Shown here piece after piece: positions 31,067-40,434 of a DNA stretch of 64,000 bases. Made by a program: the position numbers and the translations under genes. The notes beneath the pieces are model-generated. The model did not search any database, was not told the DNA's origin, and saw only the letters and a program-made list of their open reading frames with translations. Within the stretch, counting starts at the first letter, position 1. Each line of letters begins with the position of its first letter. The DNA comes from Gammaproteobacteria bacterium. Lineage in GTDB: Bacteria; Pseudomonadota; Gammaproteobacteria; Ga0077536. The DNA lies in assembly GCA_016209015.1 (NCBI GenBank), contig JACQWY010000003.1, forward strand, positions 155,899-219,898. The letters are read 5' to 3'.

Positions 31067-31336
31067 TCAGCTCCCCTTCTTGTCGGTCTTGTCTTCGCTG
31101 CTGTCTTTCTTGTCGTCGCTCGGCTGGGCGCCGCCGCACTTGCCTTCCTCGCCCTTGCCCATCGACATGCCGCCGCCGCACTTGCCTTCGTCGGCCGCGA
31201 CGACATAGCCCGACTTCAGCGTCTTCGCGCCGAAAGGATTCTCCGCGGCATTCGCCGCCGGCGTCGCGGCGAGCGAAACGGCGAGCGTCGTGCCGAGCAC
31301 TGCGGCCACGGTCTTCAGTTCAGAGTTCTTGCCCAT
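31067..31336 (-). CDS. hvfA: HvfA/bufferin-like copper-binding RiPP precursor
   Basis: An 89-residue exported precursor. A signal peptide (positive start, VAAVLGTTLAVSLAATPAANA) is cleaved near residue 30. The mature peptide starts ENPFGAKTLKSGYVVA and has two EGKCGG motifs separated by a Met/Gly spacer (GMSMGKGE), then an acidic-basic tail of Asp, Lys and Ser. The EGKCG unit, the ENPFG start and the next genes hvfB and hvfC mark it as a member of the recently described copper-binding RiPPs in which the motif Cys are modified. AGGAGA ahead of the ATG is a good ribosome site. It is transcribed divergently from pmoCAB. Confidence 0.88.
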   Translation of the reverse strand: MGKNSELKTVAAVLGTTLAVSLAATPAANAAENPFGAKTLKSGYVVAADEGKCGGGMSMGKGEEGKCGGAQPSDDKKDSSEDKTDKKGS

Positions 31337-31691
31337 GCGTGTCTCCTAGAGTTTGCTCCTGCGCGAAGCGCGATCAGCCCGCACCGCAGCGCGGCCGGCC
31401 AGCCGGCGAGTCGCGGCTCGTGAGCCCCGCGGACGCGGGGCAGGGATGGATCTTCGACGCTGCGCCGCGCCGCTGCAAGCCGGGCGGCGCGGCCGTGCCG
31501 TGCGCCGGTGCAAAGTTCACGATCCTGTTTCGATCCGCACCGAGCCGAAATCATGCGCGCCCGCCCCGCTGAAATGCTGCGGTGCAGAGGTGTGATCCAC
31601 GTATTGACGGCCGGGGATATCCCACATCACCATTGCACCAATTCTGTTGCGGCCCATGTTCTCTAACGCGCACAGCGCAAGGAGTCGATCG
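31337..31691 (+). promoter_or_regulatory. Divergent control region between hvfA and pmoC
   Basis: 355 bases without a gene, feeding hvfA leftwards and pmoC rightwards. A perfect GGGATATCCC palindrome (31614-31623) and a TTGACG (31604-31609) lie 70-90 bases ahead of pmoC, but I cannot place a good -10 for either direction. AAGGAG (31678-31683) is the pmoC ribosome site. The stretch 31390-31520 is GC-rich with short hairpins. Confidence 0.45.
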
Positions 31692-32477
31692 ATGAGCAGC
31701 GTCCTTCCTCATCCCACGGCGAGCTCGACGGCGAAAGCCGCGGCCACCGACAAACCCATCGTGAACTACAAGCCTGCCATCTTCGGACTGGCCGGCGTGC
31801 TGCTCATCATGGTCGCCTATCGCATCTACCAGCAGATCTTCGCGTTCTCCGCCGGCCTCGATTCGACGGCGCCGGAGTTCGACACCTACTGGATGAATCT
31901 GCTGAAGGGCGAGCTCGTCCTGCTCGTCTGCTCCTGGGCCGGTCTCTGGTCGTACCTGTGGTTCACGCGCGATCGCAACCTCACGGCGTTGAAGCCGCGC
32001 GAAGAGATGCGGCGCTACTTCAGGCTCGTGATGTTCCTGCTGGTCTATGCGTTCTGCGTGTATTTCACGGGCAGCTTCTTCGGCGAAGAGGATGCGTCCT
32101 GGCATCAGACCGTGGTCCGCGACACGAGCTTCACGCCGAGCCACATCATCCTCTTCTACGGCACCGTACCGCTCTACATCCTGTTCGGCGTCGGCTCTTT
32201 CATCTACGCGATGACGCGCCTGCCGCGCTTCGCCGAGCGCATCTCGCTCCCGTTCGCGATCGCGGTCGCCGGTCCGTTCCTGATCCTGCCGAATCTCGGC
32301 TACAACGAGTTCGGCCACGCGTTCTGGCTGATGGAGGAATATTTCTCCGCACCGCTGCACTGGGGCTTCGTGGTGCTCGGCTGGTCCGTGCTCGCGCTCG
32401 GCGGCGTGCTGCTGCAGATCGCGCAGCACATCTACGAGCTCATGGGCCGCATGGAAAAGGAATCCGCCGCGGCCTGA
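31692..32477 (+). CDS. pmoC: Copper membrane monooxygenase subunit C
   Basis: The 261-residue subunit C of particulate methane/ammonia monooxygenase, with about six membrane helices. The CuC-site pattern D-x3-H-x12-H, which supplies Asp156, His160 and His173 in Methylococcus capsulatus, is intact here as Asp134, His138 and His151 in EEDASWHQTVV and FTPSHI. Flanking VRDTSFTPSHIILFYGTVP and the lipid-facing helices also fit. The start ATG 31692 has AAGGAG eight bases upstream. It is first in the order pmoC-pmoA-pmoB. Whether the substrate is methane, ammonia or an alkane cannot be fixed from this subunit. Confidence 0.95.
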   Translation: MSSVLPHPTASSTAKAAATDKPIVNYKPAIFGLAGVLLIMVAYRIYQQIFAFSAGLDSTAPEFDTYWMNLLKGELVLLVCSWAGLWSYLWFTRDRNLTALKPREEMRRYFRLVMFLLVYAFCVYFTGSFFGEEDASWHQTVVRDTSFTPSHIILFYGTVPLYILFGVGSFIYAMTRLPRFAERISLPFAIAVAGPFLILPNLGYNEFGHAFWLMEEYFSAPLHWGFVVLGWSVLALGGVLLQIAQHIYELMGRMEKESAAA

Positions 32478-32522
32478 GCCCGGCCCCCGGCCGACGCCGG
32501 GGTGATTGCGCCCATACATACA

Positions 32523-32558
32523 CGCGGCGGCAGCACACGCTGACCGCCGCGATTTTTT
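32523..32558 (+). terminator. Intrinsic terminator/attenuator between pmoC and pmoA
   Basis: CGCGGCGG (32523-32530) pairs with CCGCCGCG (32544-32551); the inner CAGC/GCTG extends the stem to about 11 pairs with one bulge and a four-base loop. It is directly followed by ATTTTTTC. That is a textbook rho-independent terminator inside the operon. A second hairpin without U-tract, CCCCGGC/GCCGGGG, lies just before it at 32485-32502. Together they could let part of the transcripts end after pmoC. Confidence 0.75.
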
Positions 32559-32606
32559 CGGCCGCACCGCGGCGAACCGCCCGTACCGGGCCCTGGGGGA
32601 GGAAGC

Positions 32607-33431
32607 ATGTCAGCACAATTGCAGGAAGGATCCGTCACGACGATTTACGGCAAGCGCTGGTCGGTGGAAATGGCCGACCTGTCGCGGACGCTCGATCGGC
32701 TGGCCGTCGCCATCATCTTCATCGCGATCACCGCCGCCTTCCACCTGCACTACGTGCTGACGGTGGGCGACTGGGATTTCTGGGTCGACTGGAAGGACCG
32801 CCAGTACTGGGTGACGCTCGCGCCGATCATCCTCATCTTCTTCCCGGCGGCCGTGCAGAACGTCTTGTGGTCGAACTTCCGGCTGCCGATCGGCGGCACG
32901 CTGTGCGTCGCGGCGCTGACGATCGGCGTCTGGATCTCGCGCACGTTCGGCTTCGAATTGTGGTCCTATTTCCCGCTCTCGCTGGTGTGGCCCGCGACGA
33001 TGATCGCCGGCGGCCTGATCCTCGACGCGGTACTGCTGCTGACCGGCAACTGGTTCTTCACCGCGGTCATCGGCGGCATGGCCTTCGGCCTCGTCTTCTA
33101 CCCGGTCAACTGGCCGATCATGGCGCCGTATCGCCTGCCGATGGAGATCATGAACTCGCTCGTGTCCGTCGGCGACTACATCGGCTATGCGTATACGCGC
33201 ACCGCGACGCCGGAGTATCTGCGCTTCATCGAACGCGGCACGCTGCGCACGTTCGGTGGGCACTCGGCAGTCGTCTCGGCGTTCTTCTCGGGCTTCGTCT
33301 GCATCCTCACCTACATGGTGTGGTGGTGGATCGGCGGCGCGCTCTCGCGCGTCGTCACGATTCCGAACCGCCTGAAGTTCGCGATGGGCATGCCCGAAGA
33401 GAAAGTCGTCCGCGCGGAGCAGCAGGCATGA
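32607..33431 (+). CDS. pmoA: Copper membrane monooxygenase subunit A
   Basis: The 274-residue subunit A, the usual phylogenetic marker of methane and ammonia oxidisers. It shows the classical blocks GDWDFWVDWKDRQYWVTLAPI, NFRLPIGGTLCVAAL, FYPVNWPIMAPYRLP and TPEYLRFIERGTLRTFGGHS. It has about seven membrane helices. An unusually long N terminus (about 30 residues before the first helix) precedes ADLSRTLDRL. GGGGGAGG lies just ahead of the ATG. By eye it mixes features of PmoA and AmoA (for example RTFGGH as in AmoA, PAAVQ as in PmoA), so a diverged lineage is likely. Its stop overlaps the pmoB start (ATGA). Confidence 0.95.
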   Translation: MSAQLQEGSVTTIYGKRWSVEMADLSRTLDRLAVAIIFIAITAAFHLHYVLTVGDWDFWVDWKDRQYWVTLAPIILIFFPAAVQNVLWSNFRLPIGGTLCVAALTIGVWISRTFGFELWSYFPLSLVWPATMIAGGLILDAVLLLTGNWFFTAVIGGMAFGLVFYPVNWPIMAPYRLPMEIMNSLVSVGDYIGYAYTRTATPEYLRFIERGTLRTFGGHSAVVSAFFSGFVCILTYMVWWWIGGALSRVVTIPNRLKFAMGMPEEKVVRAEQQA

Positions 33432-34690
33432 GCCGCGTCGCCCTGAGCTTGTTGAGCCTCCTCGCCGCGCTGCTCTTCACCGAGGTCGCGAGCGCCCACG
33501 GCGAGCGCAACCAGGAGCCGTTCCTGCGCATGCGCTCGGCGCATTTCTTCGACGTCACCTGGTCGAAGACCAAGCTCGCGGTGAACGAGGAAATCGTCGT
33601 CGAGGGCAAGTTCCGCCTCTTCAAGGACTGGCCCGTGAACCTGCCGAAGCCGAACGTCGTCTTCCTCGGCAACGGCACGCCGGGACCGGTGTTCGCGCGC
33701 GTCGAATCCTGGATCAACGGCCAGCCCGCGATCCAGTCCATGGCGCTGAAGCGCGACCGCGACTACACGTTCAAGACCGTGCTCAAGGCGCGCATCCCCG
33801 GCCGTCATCACGTCCATCCGATGCTGAACGTCGACGGCGCCGGCCCGCTGCTCGGGCCCGGCGACTGGGTCGAGGTCAGCGGCCGGGCCGCGGACTTCAA
33901 GTTGCCGGTGACGACGCTCGACGGGACGCACATCGAGAATCTCGAGCACTGGGCCACGGGCCGCGTGAAGGCCTGGCACGCGATCTGGCTCGTGATCGCG
34001 CTCGCCTGGCTCGGCTACTGGATCCGCCGTCCGCTGCTCATCCCGCGCTACGTCGCGCTTCGCGAGGGCAACGAGAAGGCGCTCGTCTCACACACGGACC
34101 TCGCCGTCGGGGCCGGTCTGATCGTGGTGGTCGTCGCGCTCGTCGTCGGGGGCTTCGTCTACACCGAGGCCGAATATCCCCGCACCATCCCGCTGCAGGG
34201 CGGACGCGCGGTCGTGGAGGCGACACCGAAATCGGATGCGCCGGTCACGGTGATCGTCGACCGCGCGACCTACGACGTGCCCGGTCGCTCCATGAAGATC
34301 GCGGCGACGATCACGAACGGCGGACAGCATTCGATCCAGTTCGGCGAGTTCGCGACGTCGAATCTCCGCTTCATCAATCGCGCCGTGCCGGCCGCGGTGG
34401 CGCACGTCGATCCGAGGTACCCGAAAGAGCTGCTGCCGCGCAACGGCTTGAAAGTGGCGGATACGACCCCGCTCGCGCCGGGCGAGACGCGCAAGGTCGA
34501 GCTCGAGATGACGGACGCGGCCTGGGAGACGGAGCGCCTGACGAGCCTCATCAACGATCCCGACAACCGCGTCGGCGGGCTCCTGTTCTGCTACGACGAC
34601 CGCGACGAGCGGCTCGTGGCGAACGTCTCGGGCTCGATCGTCCCGGTGTTCATGGACGTCGCCAGCGCGCAGATGCGGATGACGCATTGA
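33428..34690 (+). CDS. pmoB: Copper membrane monooxygenase subunit B
   Basis: The 420-residue subunit B with an N-terminal cupredoxin domain, two membrane helices (about 180-198 and 222-244) and a second cupredoxin domain, all facing the periplasm. The signal peptide is cut before HGERNQ, so the mature N-terminal residue is His24. His24, His128 and His130 (GRHHVHPM) match His33, His137 and His139 of the M. capsulatus CuB site with a constant offset of nine. His39 matches His48 of the bis-His site, but the partner His72 is Arg63 here, so that site is probably absent. The gene is coupled to pmoA by ATGA and to the next gene by a TTGA overlap. Confidence 0.95.
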   Translation: MSRVALSLLSLLAALLFTEVASAHGERNQEPFLRMRSAHFFDVTWSKTKLAVNEEIVVEGKFRLFKDWPVNLPKPNVVFLGNGTPGPVFARVESWINGQPAIQSMALKRDRDYTFKTVLKARIPGRHHVHPMLNVDGAGPLLGPGDWVEVSGRAADFKLPVTTLDGTHIENLEHWATGRVKAWHAIWLVIALAWLGYWIRRPLLIPRYVALREGNEKALVSHTDLAVGAGLIVVVVALVVGGFVYTEAEYPRTIPLQGGRAVVEATPKSDAPVTVIVDRATYDVPGRSMKIAATITNGGQHSIQFGEFATSNLRFINRAVPAAVAHVDPRYPKELLPRNGLKVADTTPLAPGETRKVELEMTDAAWETERLTSLINDPDNRVGGLLFCYDDRDERLVANVSGSIVPVFMDVASAQMRMTH

Positions 34691-35523
34691 GGGGAGGCGG
34701 GCCCGGCCGAGCGCTCGCCGTCGTCGCGCTCGTTGCCGCACTCGCCGCCTGCGATCGGGCGCCGGCGCCGGACAGCGTGGCTGCGGCATACGATTATCCG
34801 GCAGGCGACACGACCTGTACGGCGCCGCCGCCGACGCCCGCGCGCGCCGGCGGCACGATCGCCACCGGTGATCGTCTCGACGTGCTGGTCCGCGTGCCGC
34901 GCAATTACCGCCCCGGGTTCGCCCATCCCCTGCTCGTCGTCTATGCCGCGGCCGGCATGACGCCCGAATCCTCGGAGCATCTGACGGGCTACACGCCGCT
35001 CGCGACCGCCGCCGGATTCATCGTCGCCTATGCCCGGCACGTGCGGCCGTCGCGTGCGGCGATCGCGAAGCTCGCGCGCGTGCCGGCCGCGGTCGCCGCG
35101 CACTACTGCGTCGATGCCGCCCACGTCTTCATGAGCGGACATTCGGACGGGGGCACGACGTCGACGGCCGTGGCGGCGATGCCCGAGACGAATGCCCGGG
35201 TCGCCGGGCTCGCGCCGAGCGCAGCCGGCTTCACGGGCGCGGATCTCGCGACGTTCGCCTGCCCGGCGCCGCGGCCCGTGCTCGTCTGGCACGGCGCGCG
35301 GGATACGCTCTTCCCCGGTTACGGCCGCGAGGCCGCGGCGTGGTGGGCAAAGTGCAATGCCTGCGACGCGGCCGCTCCCGCGCCGGTCGAGGGCTGCGTG
35401 CACTATGCGGGCTGCCGTGCGCCGGTGCAGTATTGCGAAGGCGATTACGGACACTTGAGCTGGCCGCCGCAGGGTGCGGCGCGCTCGCTGGAATTCTTCG
35501 AACAGAGTATGAGGAAGCCATGA
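34687..35523 (+). CDS. Esterase-like lipoprotein (PHB depolymerase/LpqC type)
   Basis: A 278-residue exported alpha/beta hydrolase. The start is TTG 34687, overlapping the pmoB stop; the N terminus is a lipoprotein signal with lipobox LAAC. LLVVYAAAGMTPES is the oxyanion region, GHSDGG the nucleophile elbow, VLVWHGARDTLFPGYG the acid region and YGHLSWP holds the catalytic His. It resembles polyhydroxybutyrate depolymerase-like esterases. Six Cys in the second half (KCNACDAA, EGCVHYAGC, QYCEGD) suggest disulfides. Its role inside a copper monooxygenase operon is unknown. Confidence 0.75.
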   Translation: MRGGGPGRALAVVALVAALAACDRAPAPDSVAAAYDYPAGDTTCTAPPPTPARAGGTIATGDRLDVLVRVPRNYRPGFAHPLLVVYAAAGMTPESSEHLTGYTPLATAAGFIVAYARHVRPSRAAIAKLARVPAAVAAHYCVDAAHVFMSGHSDGGTTSTAVAAMPETNARVAGLAPSAAGFTGADLATFACPAPRPVLVWHGARDTLFPGYGREAAAWWAKCNACDAAAPAPVEGCVHYAGCRAPVQYCEGDYGHLSWPPQGAARSLEFFEQSMRKP

Positions 35524-35966
35524 GACGACGTACAGGACGACGCGGCATGCTGCTCGCGATCGGCGCGCTCGCCTGCGCGCTGCAGGGCGCGCCGGTATGG
35601 GCGCACAGCGACGACTATTTCGACAGCCATCCTTCGGCGCACGGCGGGCAGACGCGCATGGCGGGTCCGATCCACATCGAGCTCGTGGCGCAGGGCACAC
35701 AGGTCACGCTCTACATCACGGATCACGCGGGGAAGGCGCGGCCGAGCGCGGGCGGCAAGGCGGCACTCCGACTCGGCGACGCCGAAGCGCGCATCGAGCT
35801 CGCGCCGGGACCCGACAATACGTTCACCGGCACGCTGGCCGCGCCGCTCGCCGCGGAGACGATCGTCGTCGCGTTCGTGCAGCTCGCGGGCGCCGAGACC
35901 CAGACCGCGCGCTTCGGCAAGGCCCCGGCCGCGAACGCTCGCGAACATCACCATGAGCAGCATTGA
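35520..35966 (+). CDS. Periplasmic His-rich protein, copper-operon associated
   Basis: A 148-residue exported protein (signal peptide to about residue 28, VWA). The mature N terminus HSDDYFDSHPSAHGGQTRM and the C terminus HHHEQH are His-rich and suited to bind copper or another metal; the middle is a beta-rich domain (IHIELVAQGTQVTLYITDHAGK). The start overlaps the preceding stop (ATGA) and its own end overlaps the next gene by 14 bases. Not a member of any family I can name with certainty. Context suggests a metallochaperone for the monooxygenase. Confidence 0.65.
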   Translation: MRRRTGRRGMLLAIGALACALQGAPVWAHSDDYFDSHPSAHGGQTRMAGPIHIELVAQGTQVTLYITDHAGKARPSAGGKAALRLGDAEARIELAPGPDNTFTGTLAAPLAAETIVVAFVQLAGAETQTARFGKAPAANAREHHHEQH

Positions 35967-36564
35967 GACGCCGCGCGCGGGCCTGTGCCGCGCGACGATC
36001 GCGCTCGCCGTGCTCTGGCCCTCGCTCGTGCACGCGCACGGCGGCGTCAGCATCGAGGACGATCGCTGCATCCTGAAAATCGGCAGCTACGTCATGCATT
36101 TCACGGGCTACCAGCCCGAGCAGACCGGCGCGCAGGAATTCTGCGAGGACATTCCGGCGACCGGTCTCTCGGTGATCGTGCTCGACGCCGTCGACGATGC
36201 CCTGCGCGACATGCCGATCGAGGTGCGCATCCTCAGCGATGTGAAGAATCTCGGCAACGGTGCGCGCGTCGCGGATCTCGGCGCGCCCGCCGAGATCGCC
36301 GCGGCGACGCTCGCCCACCTGCCGCCGGCCGCGCACGGCACGGGCTCGCTGACCGTGAAATACCCGTTCATGACGCCGGGGCGCTACATCGGCTATGTGC
36401 GCGCCGAGACCAAGACCGGCGGACCGATCGAATCCGTGTTCCCGTTCTCCGTCGGCCGCGGCTCGCGGCAATGGCGCATCTACGGCGCCGTGATCGCCGG
36501 CACCGTCGCGCTCGCCGCGGGCCTCTTCGCGCTCGCGACGCGCTGGCGGCGCAGTCATCCCTGA
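35953..36564 (+). CDS. Membrane-anchored periplasmic protein of copper operons
   Basis: A 203-residue protein with an N-terminal signal (ends VHA), a periplasmic domain beginning HGGVSIEDDRCILKIGSYVM and a C-terminal membrane helix (about 175-195) with a basic tail. FTGYQPEQTG and EFCEDIP form a block that I have the impression recurs in copper or C1 gene clusters of methylotrophs and nitrifiers, but I have no function for it. The N-terminal His after cleavage, as in PmoB and CopC, would make a histidine-brace-like or N-terminal copper ligand possible. Translated in overlap with the His-rich gene. Confidence 0.65.
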   Translation: MSSIETPRAGLCRATIALAVLWPSLVHAHGGVSIEDDRCILKIGSYVMHFTGYQPEQTGAQEFCEDIPATGLSVIVLDAVDDALRDMPIEVRILSDVKNLGNGARVADLGAPAEIAAATLAHLPPAAHGTGSLTVKYPFMTPGRYIGYVRAETKTGGPIESVFPFSVGRGSRQWRIYGAVIAGTVALAAGLFALATRWRRSHP

Positions 36565-36577
36565 AGCGGAGGTCGCC

Positions 36578-36967
36578 GTGCTCATGCATCCGATGTCCCG
36601 AATCCTCACCAGCCTGCTGTGCACCGCCCTGCTCGTCTGGTCCGGGGCTGCCGCGGCGCACGCGAAGCTCGTGCGCGCGAAGCCCGCCGCCGAAGCCGAG
36701 CTCGGCGCCTCGCCGAAGGCCGTGACGCTGTGGTTCAACGAGACGCCGGAAGCCGATTTCTCGAACGTGAAGGTGCTGGACGCGGCGGGCAAGGTGATGG
36801 CCGAAGGCGCGCCCGTCCCGACGAAAGACCAGAAAGCGCTCGAGCTCACGCTGTCCGCGACGCTCCCGCCGGGCCGCTATACCGTGCGTTACCGCGTCAT
36901 CGCCGTCGACGGCCACGTGCTCGAAGGCTCGTTCACGTTCCGCGTGGGTTCCGCTGCCGCGCAGTGA
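36578..36967 (+). CDS. copC: Copper resistance/uptake protein CopC
   Basis: A 129-residue periplasmic CopC-type beta-sandwich. The signal peptide ends AAAA, so the mature protein begins HAKLVRAKPAAEAEL, giving the N-terminal His copper ligand; the Cu(II) site is completed by the Asp of the VDGHVLEGSFTFRV end, whose His is also conserved. GGAGG (36568-36572) serves either GTG 36578 or ATG 36584. CopC hands copper to CopD, encoded next. Confidence 0.9.
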   Translation: MLMHPMSRILTSLLCTALLVWSGAAAAHAKLVRAKPAAEAELGASPKAVTLWFNETPEADFSNVKVLDAAGKVMAEGAPVPTKDQKALELTLSATLPPGRYTVRYRVIAVDGHVLEGSFTFRVGSAAAQ

Positions 36968-36989
36968 GCGCGATCGGCGCCGCGAGCCC

Positions 36990-38921
36990 ATGAGCGTCGC
37001 CGCCTTCCTCTGGCTCGCCGGCGCCGCGCTCGCGCTCGGCGGCAGCACGTTCCTGCGCCGCGCGGGCGCAGTGCCCGCGCCACTCCGCGCCTGGGAGCAG
37101 ACGATGCGCCTCGCGATCTGCGGCGCGGTCGCGATCGCCCTCCTCGCCGGCGTGGCGCTCCTGTTCGACGATGCCGCGCGCATCGCCGGCCACCCGCTCG
37201 TGATCGGTGCCCACGAGTGGCATACGCTGCTCACGCGCACGCGCCTCGGCCAGACCTGGATCGCCCGCGAAGCGCTGCTCGTGCTCGTCTTCGTCGCGGC
37301 CTGCGTCGATTTCCGGCGCTCCTCACGCGGCCTGGCGACCTCGCTGCTCGCCGCCGCCTTCCTGGCGATCGGCGCCTGGGCCGGCCACGGCGGCGGCACC
37401 GAGCCACTCGCGGTGAACGTGCCGCTGCACGCGCTGCACGCGCTCGCGGCGGGCGTGTGGCTCGGCGGTCTGCCGCTGTGGGCAGCACTCGTCGCGCGCG
37501 TCGACGACAGCGACGCCGCGCGCGGCTATCTTGCCCGTGCCATCACGCGCTTCTCGACGGCCGCGACCCTGATGATGGTCGTGCTCGTCGCGAGCGGCAC
37601 GTGGATCGCGACGCAGCAGTTCGGACGCTGGGCCGCGGTGTTCGGCACGCGCTCCGGTGCGCTGCTCGGGGCGAAGCTCGCGCTGCTCGCGCTTGCGCTC
37701 TCGCTCGCGTTTCGCTTGCGCCGGCGTTATCTCGCCGCGCTCGCCGTCCCGCACGCGTCCGCACTGCGCCGCGCCGCGCTGCGTCTCGTGCTCGTCGAGA
37801 CCGGCGCTGCAGTCGCCGTGTTCGCGATCGGTCTCACGCTCGCGCGCTCCACGCCGGGCGCGCATCTCGACATCGTCTGGCCCTGGCCGTTCCGCTTCGC
37901 ACCCGTCGCGGCGTGGACGGTCGCCGCGGCACGCTGGCAGATCGTCGGCGGCATCGCGCTCGCACTCGTCGCGCTGCCGGCGTTCGTCTGGCGTCATCGG
38001 CGGATCGGGCTCGCGGCGTTCACCGCCGGCGCCTCACTCGCGGCGTACGGCCTCGCCATCGGCGCCTATCCCGAGACGTATCGCAAACCCGATCTCGCCT
38101 ACACCGCGCACTGGATCCGCCACGGCGCGGAAATCTTCACGAAGCACTGCGCGACCTGTCACGGCGCCGGCGGTCGCGGCGACGGCATCGCGAAGCTGCC
38201 CGCGGGCATCCTCGCCGCGGACTTGAGCGAACACACCGCGCTGCATACCGCGGGCGACATGTTCTGGTGGATCACGCATGGCACACCGACCGGCAACATG
38301 CCGGCATTCGGCCCACAGATCGACGACGAGGCGCGCTGGTCGCTCATCGCTTTCCTGCGCGGCTTCGCCGACGGTCATCGCGGTCGCGTGCTCGCGCCGA
38401 CGATCGTGCCCGGGCAGCCCTGGCTCGGCGCGCCGAATTTCCAGTTCGAGACGAGTGGGGACGACAGCGGGGAGTTGAAGGATTATCGCGACGTGCAGCC
38501 GGTCGTCATCGTGCTCGCGAGCCTGCCGGCCTCACGCGATCGACTGCGCGCAATCGCGGCGGAGCAGGCGCGCTGGCAGCGTCTCGGGGCTCGGCTGTTC
38601 ACGCTGCTCAGCGCGGGAAGCTGCCGGGATCTCGGCGCGGACGCAGGCGCGCTCGGCTGCGTCACGCGGGGCAGGGAAGACGCGACGTTCGCCTGGCGCC
38701 TGCTCGCGCGCACGCTCGGCGAGCCCGGCTCGCGCCACACGCTCGCACCGGACGTCGCGCACGCCGAGTTCCTCGTCGATCGCTACGGCTTCCTGCGCGC
38801 GAGATGGATCCCGTCCCAGGAGCAGCCGGGCTGGACTGACGTGAACGCGCTGGAGCGGGAGCTCACGCGGCTCGCCGCGGAGCCGCGCATCCTCGAATCA
38901 CCGGACGAGCACGTGCACTGA
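36990..38921 (+). CDS. copD: CopD-cytochrome c-thioredoxin-like fusion
   Basis: A 643-residue three-part protein. Residues 1-360 are a CopD-type copper importer with about eight to nine membrane helices; [18 protein letters not shown] is the conserved CopD block with the His pair. Residues 375-460 are a cytochrome c domain with CATCH at 387-391 and an axial Met in GNMPAF (Met437). Residues 470-643 look thioredoxin/SCO-like (VVIVLASLP early, [15 protein letters not shown] late) but lack a CxxC. CopD proteins are normally 290-320 residues alone. The fusion suggests that copper import is linked to copper reduction. It ends the operon, 13 bases before the convergent lysS stop. Confidence 0.85.
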   Translation: MSVAAFLWLAGAALALGGSTFLRRAGAVPAPLRAWEQTMRLAICGAVAIALLAGVALLFDDAARIAGHPLVIGAHEWHTLLTRTRLGQTWIAREALLVLVFVAACVDFRRSSRGLATSLLAAAFLAIGAWAGHGGGTEPLAVNVPLHALHALAAGVWLGGLPLWAALVARVDDSDAARGYLARAITRFSTAATLMMVVLVASGTWIATQQFGRWAAVFGTRSGALLGAKLALLALALSLAFRLRRRYLAALAVPHASALRRAALRLVLVETGAAVAVFAIGLTLARSTPGAHLDIVWPWPFRFAPVAAWTVAAARWQIVGGIALALVALPAFVWRHRRIGLAAFTAGASLAAYGLAIGAYPETYRKPDLAYTAHWIRHGAEIFTKHCATCHGAGGRGDGIAKLPAGILAADLSEHTALHTAGDMFWWITHGTPTGNMPAFGPQIDDEARWSLIAFLRGFADGHRGRVLAPTIVPGQPWLGAPNFQFETSGDDSGELKDYRDVQPVVIVLASLPASRDRLRAIAAEQARWQRLGARLFTLLSAGSCRDLGADAGALGCVTRGREDATFAWRLLARTLGEPGSRHTLAPDVAHAEFLVDRYGFLRARWIPSQEQPGWTDVNALERELTRLAAEPRILESPDEHVH

Positions 38922-38934
38922 GGACCCCGGGCGC

Positions 38935-40434
<1,500 letters not shown>

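Noticed and set aside
31561..31640. A sigma70 promoter for pmoC built on TTGACG at 31604
   Set aside because: No -10 hexamer lies at 16-18 bases spacing; kept only as part of the control region.
36368..37399. Minus-strand frame over copC/copD
   Set aside because: Shadow of the copper genes; no domain or start signal.
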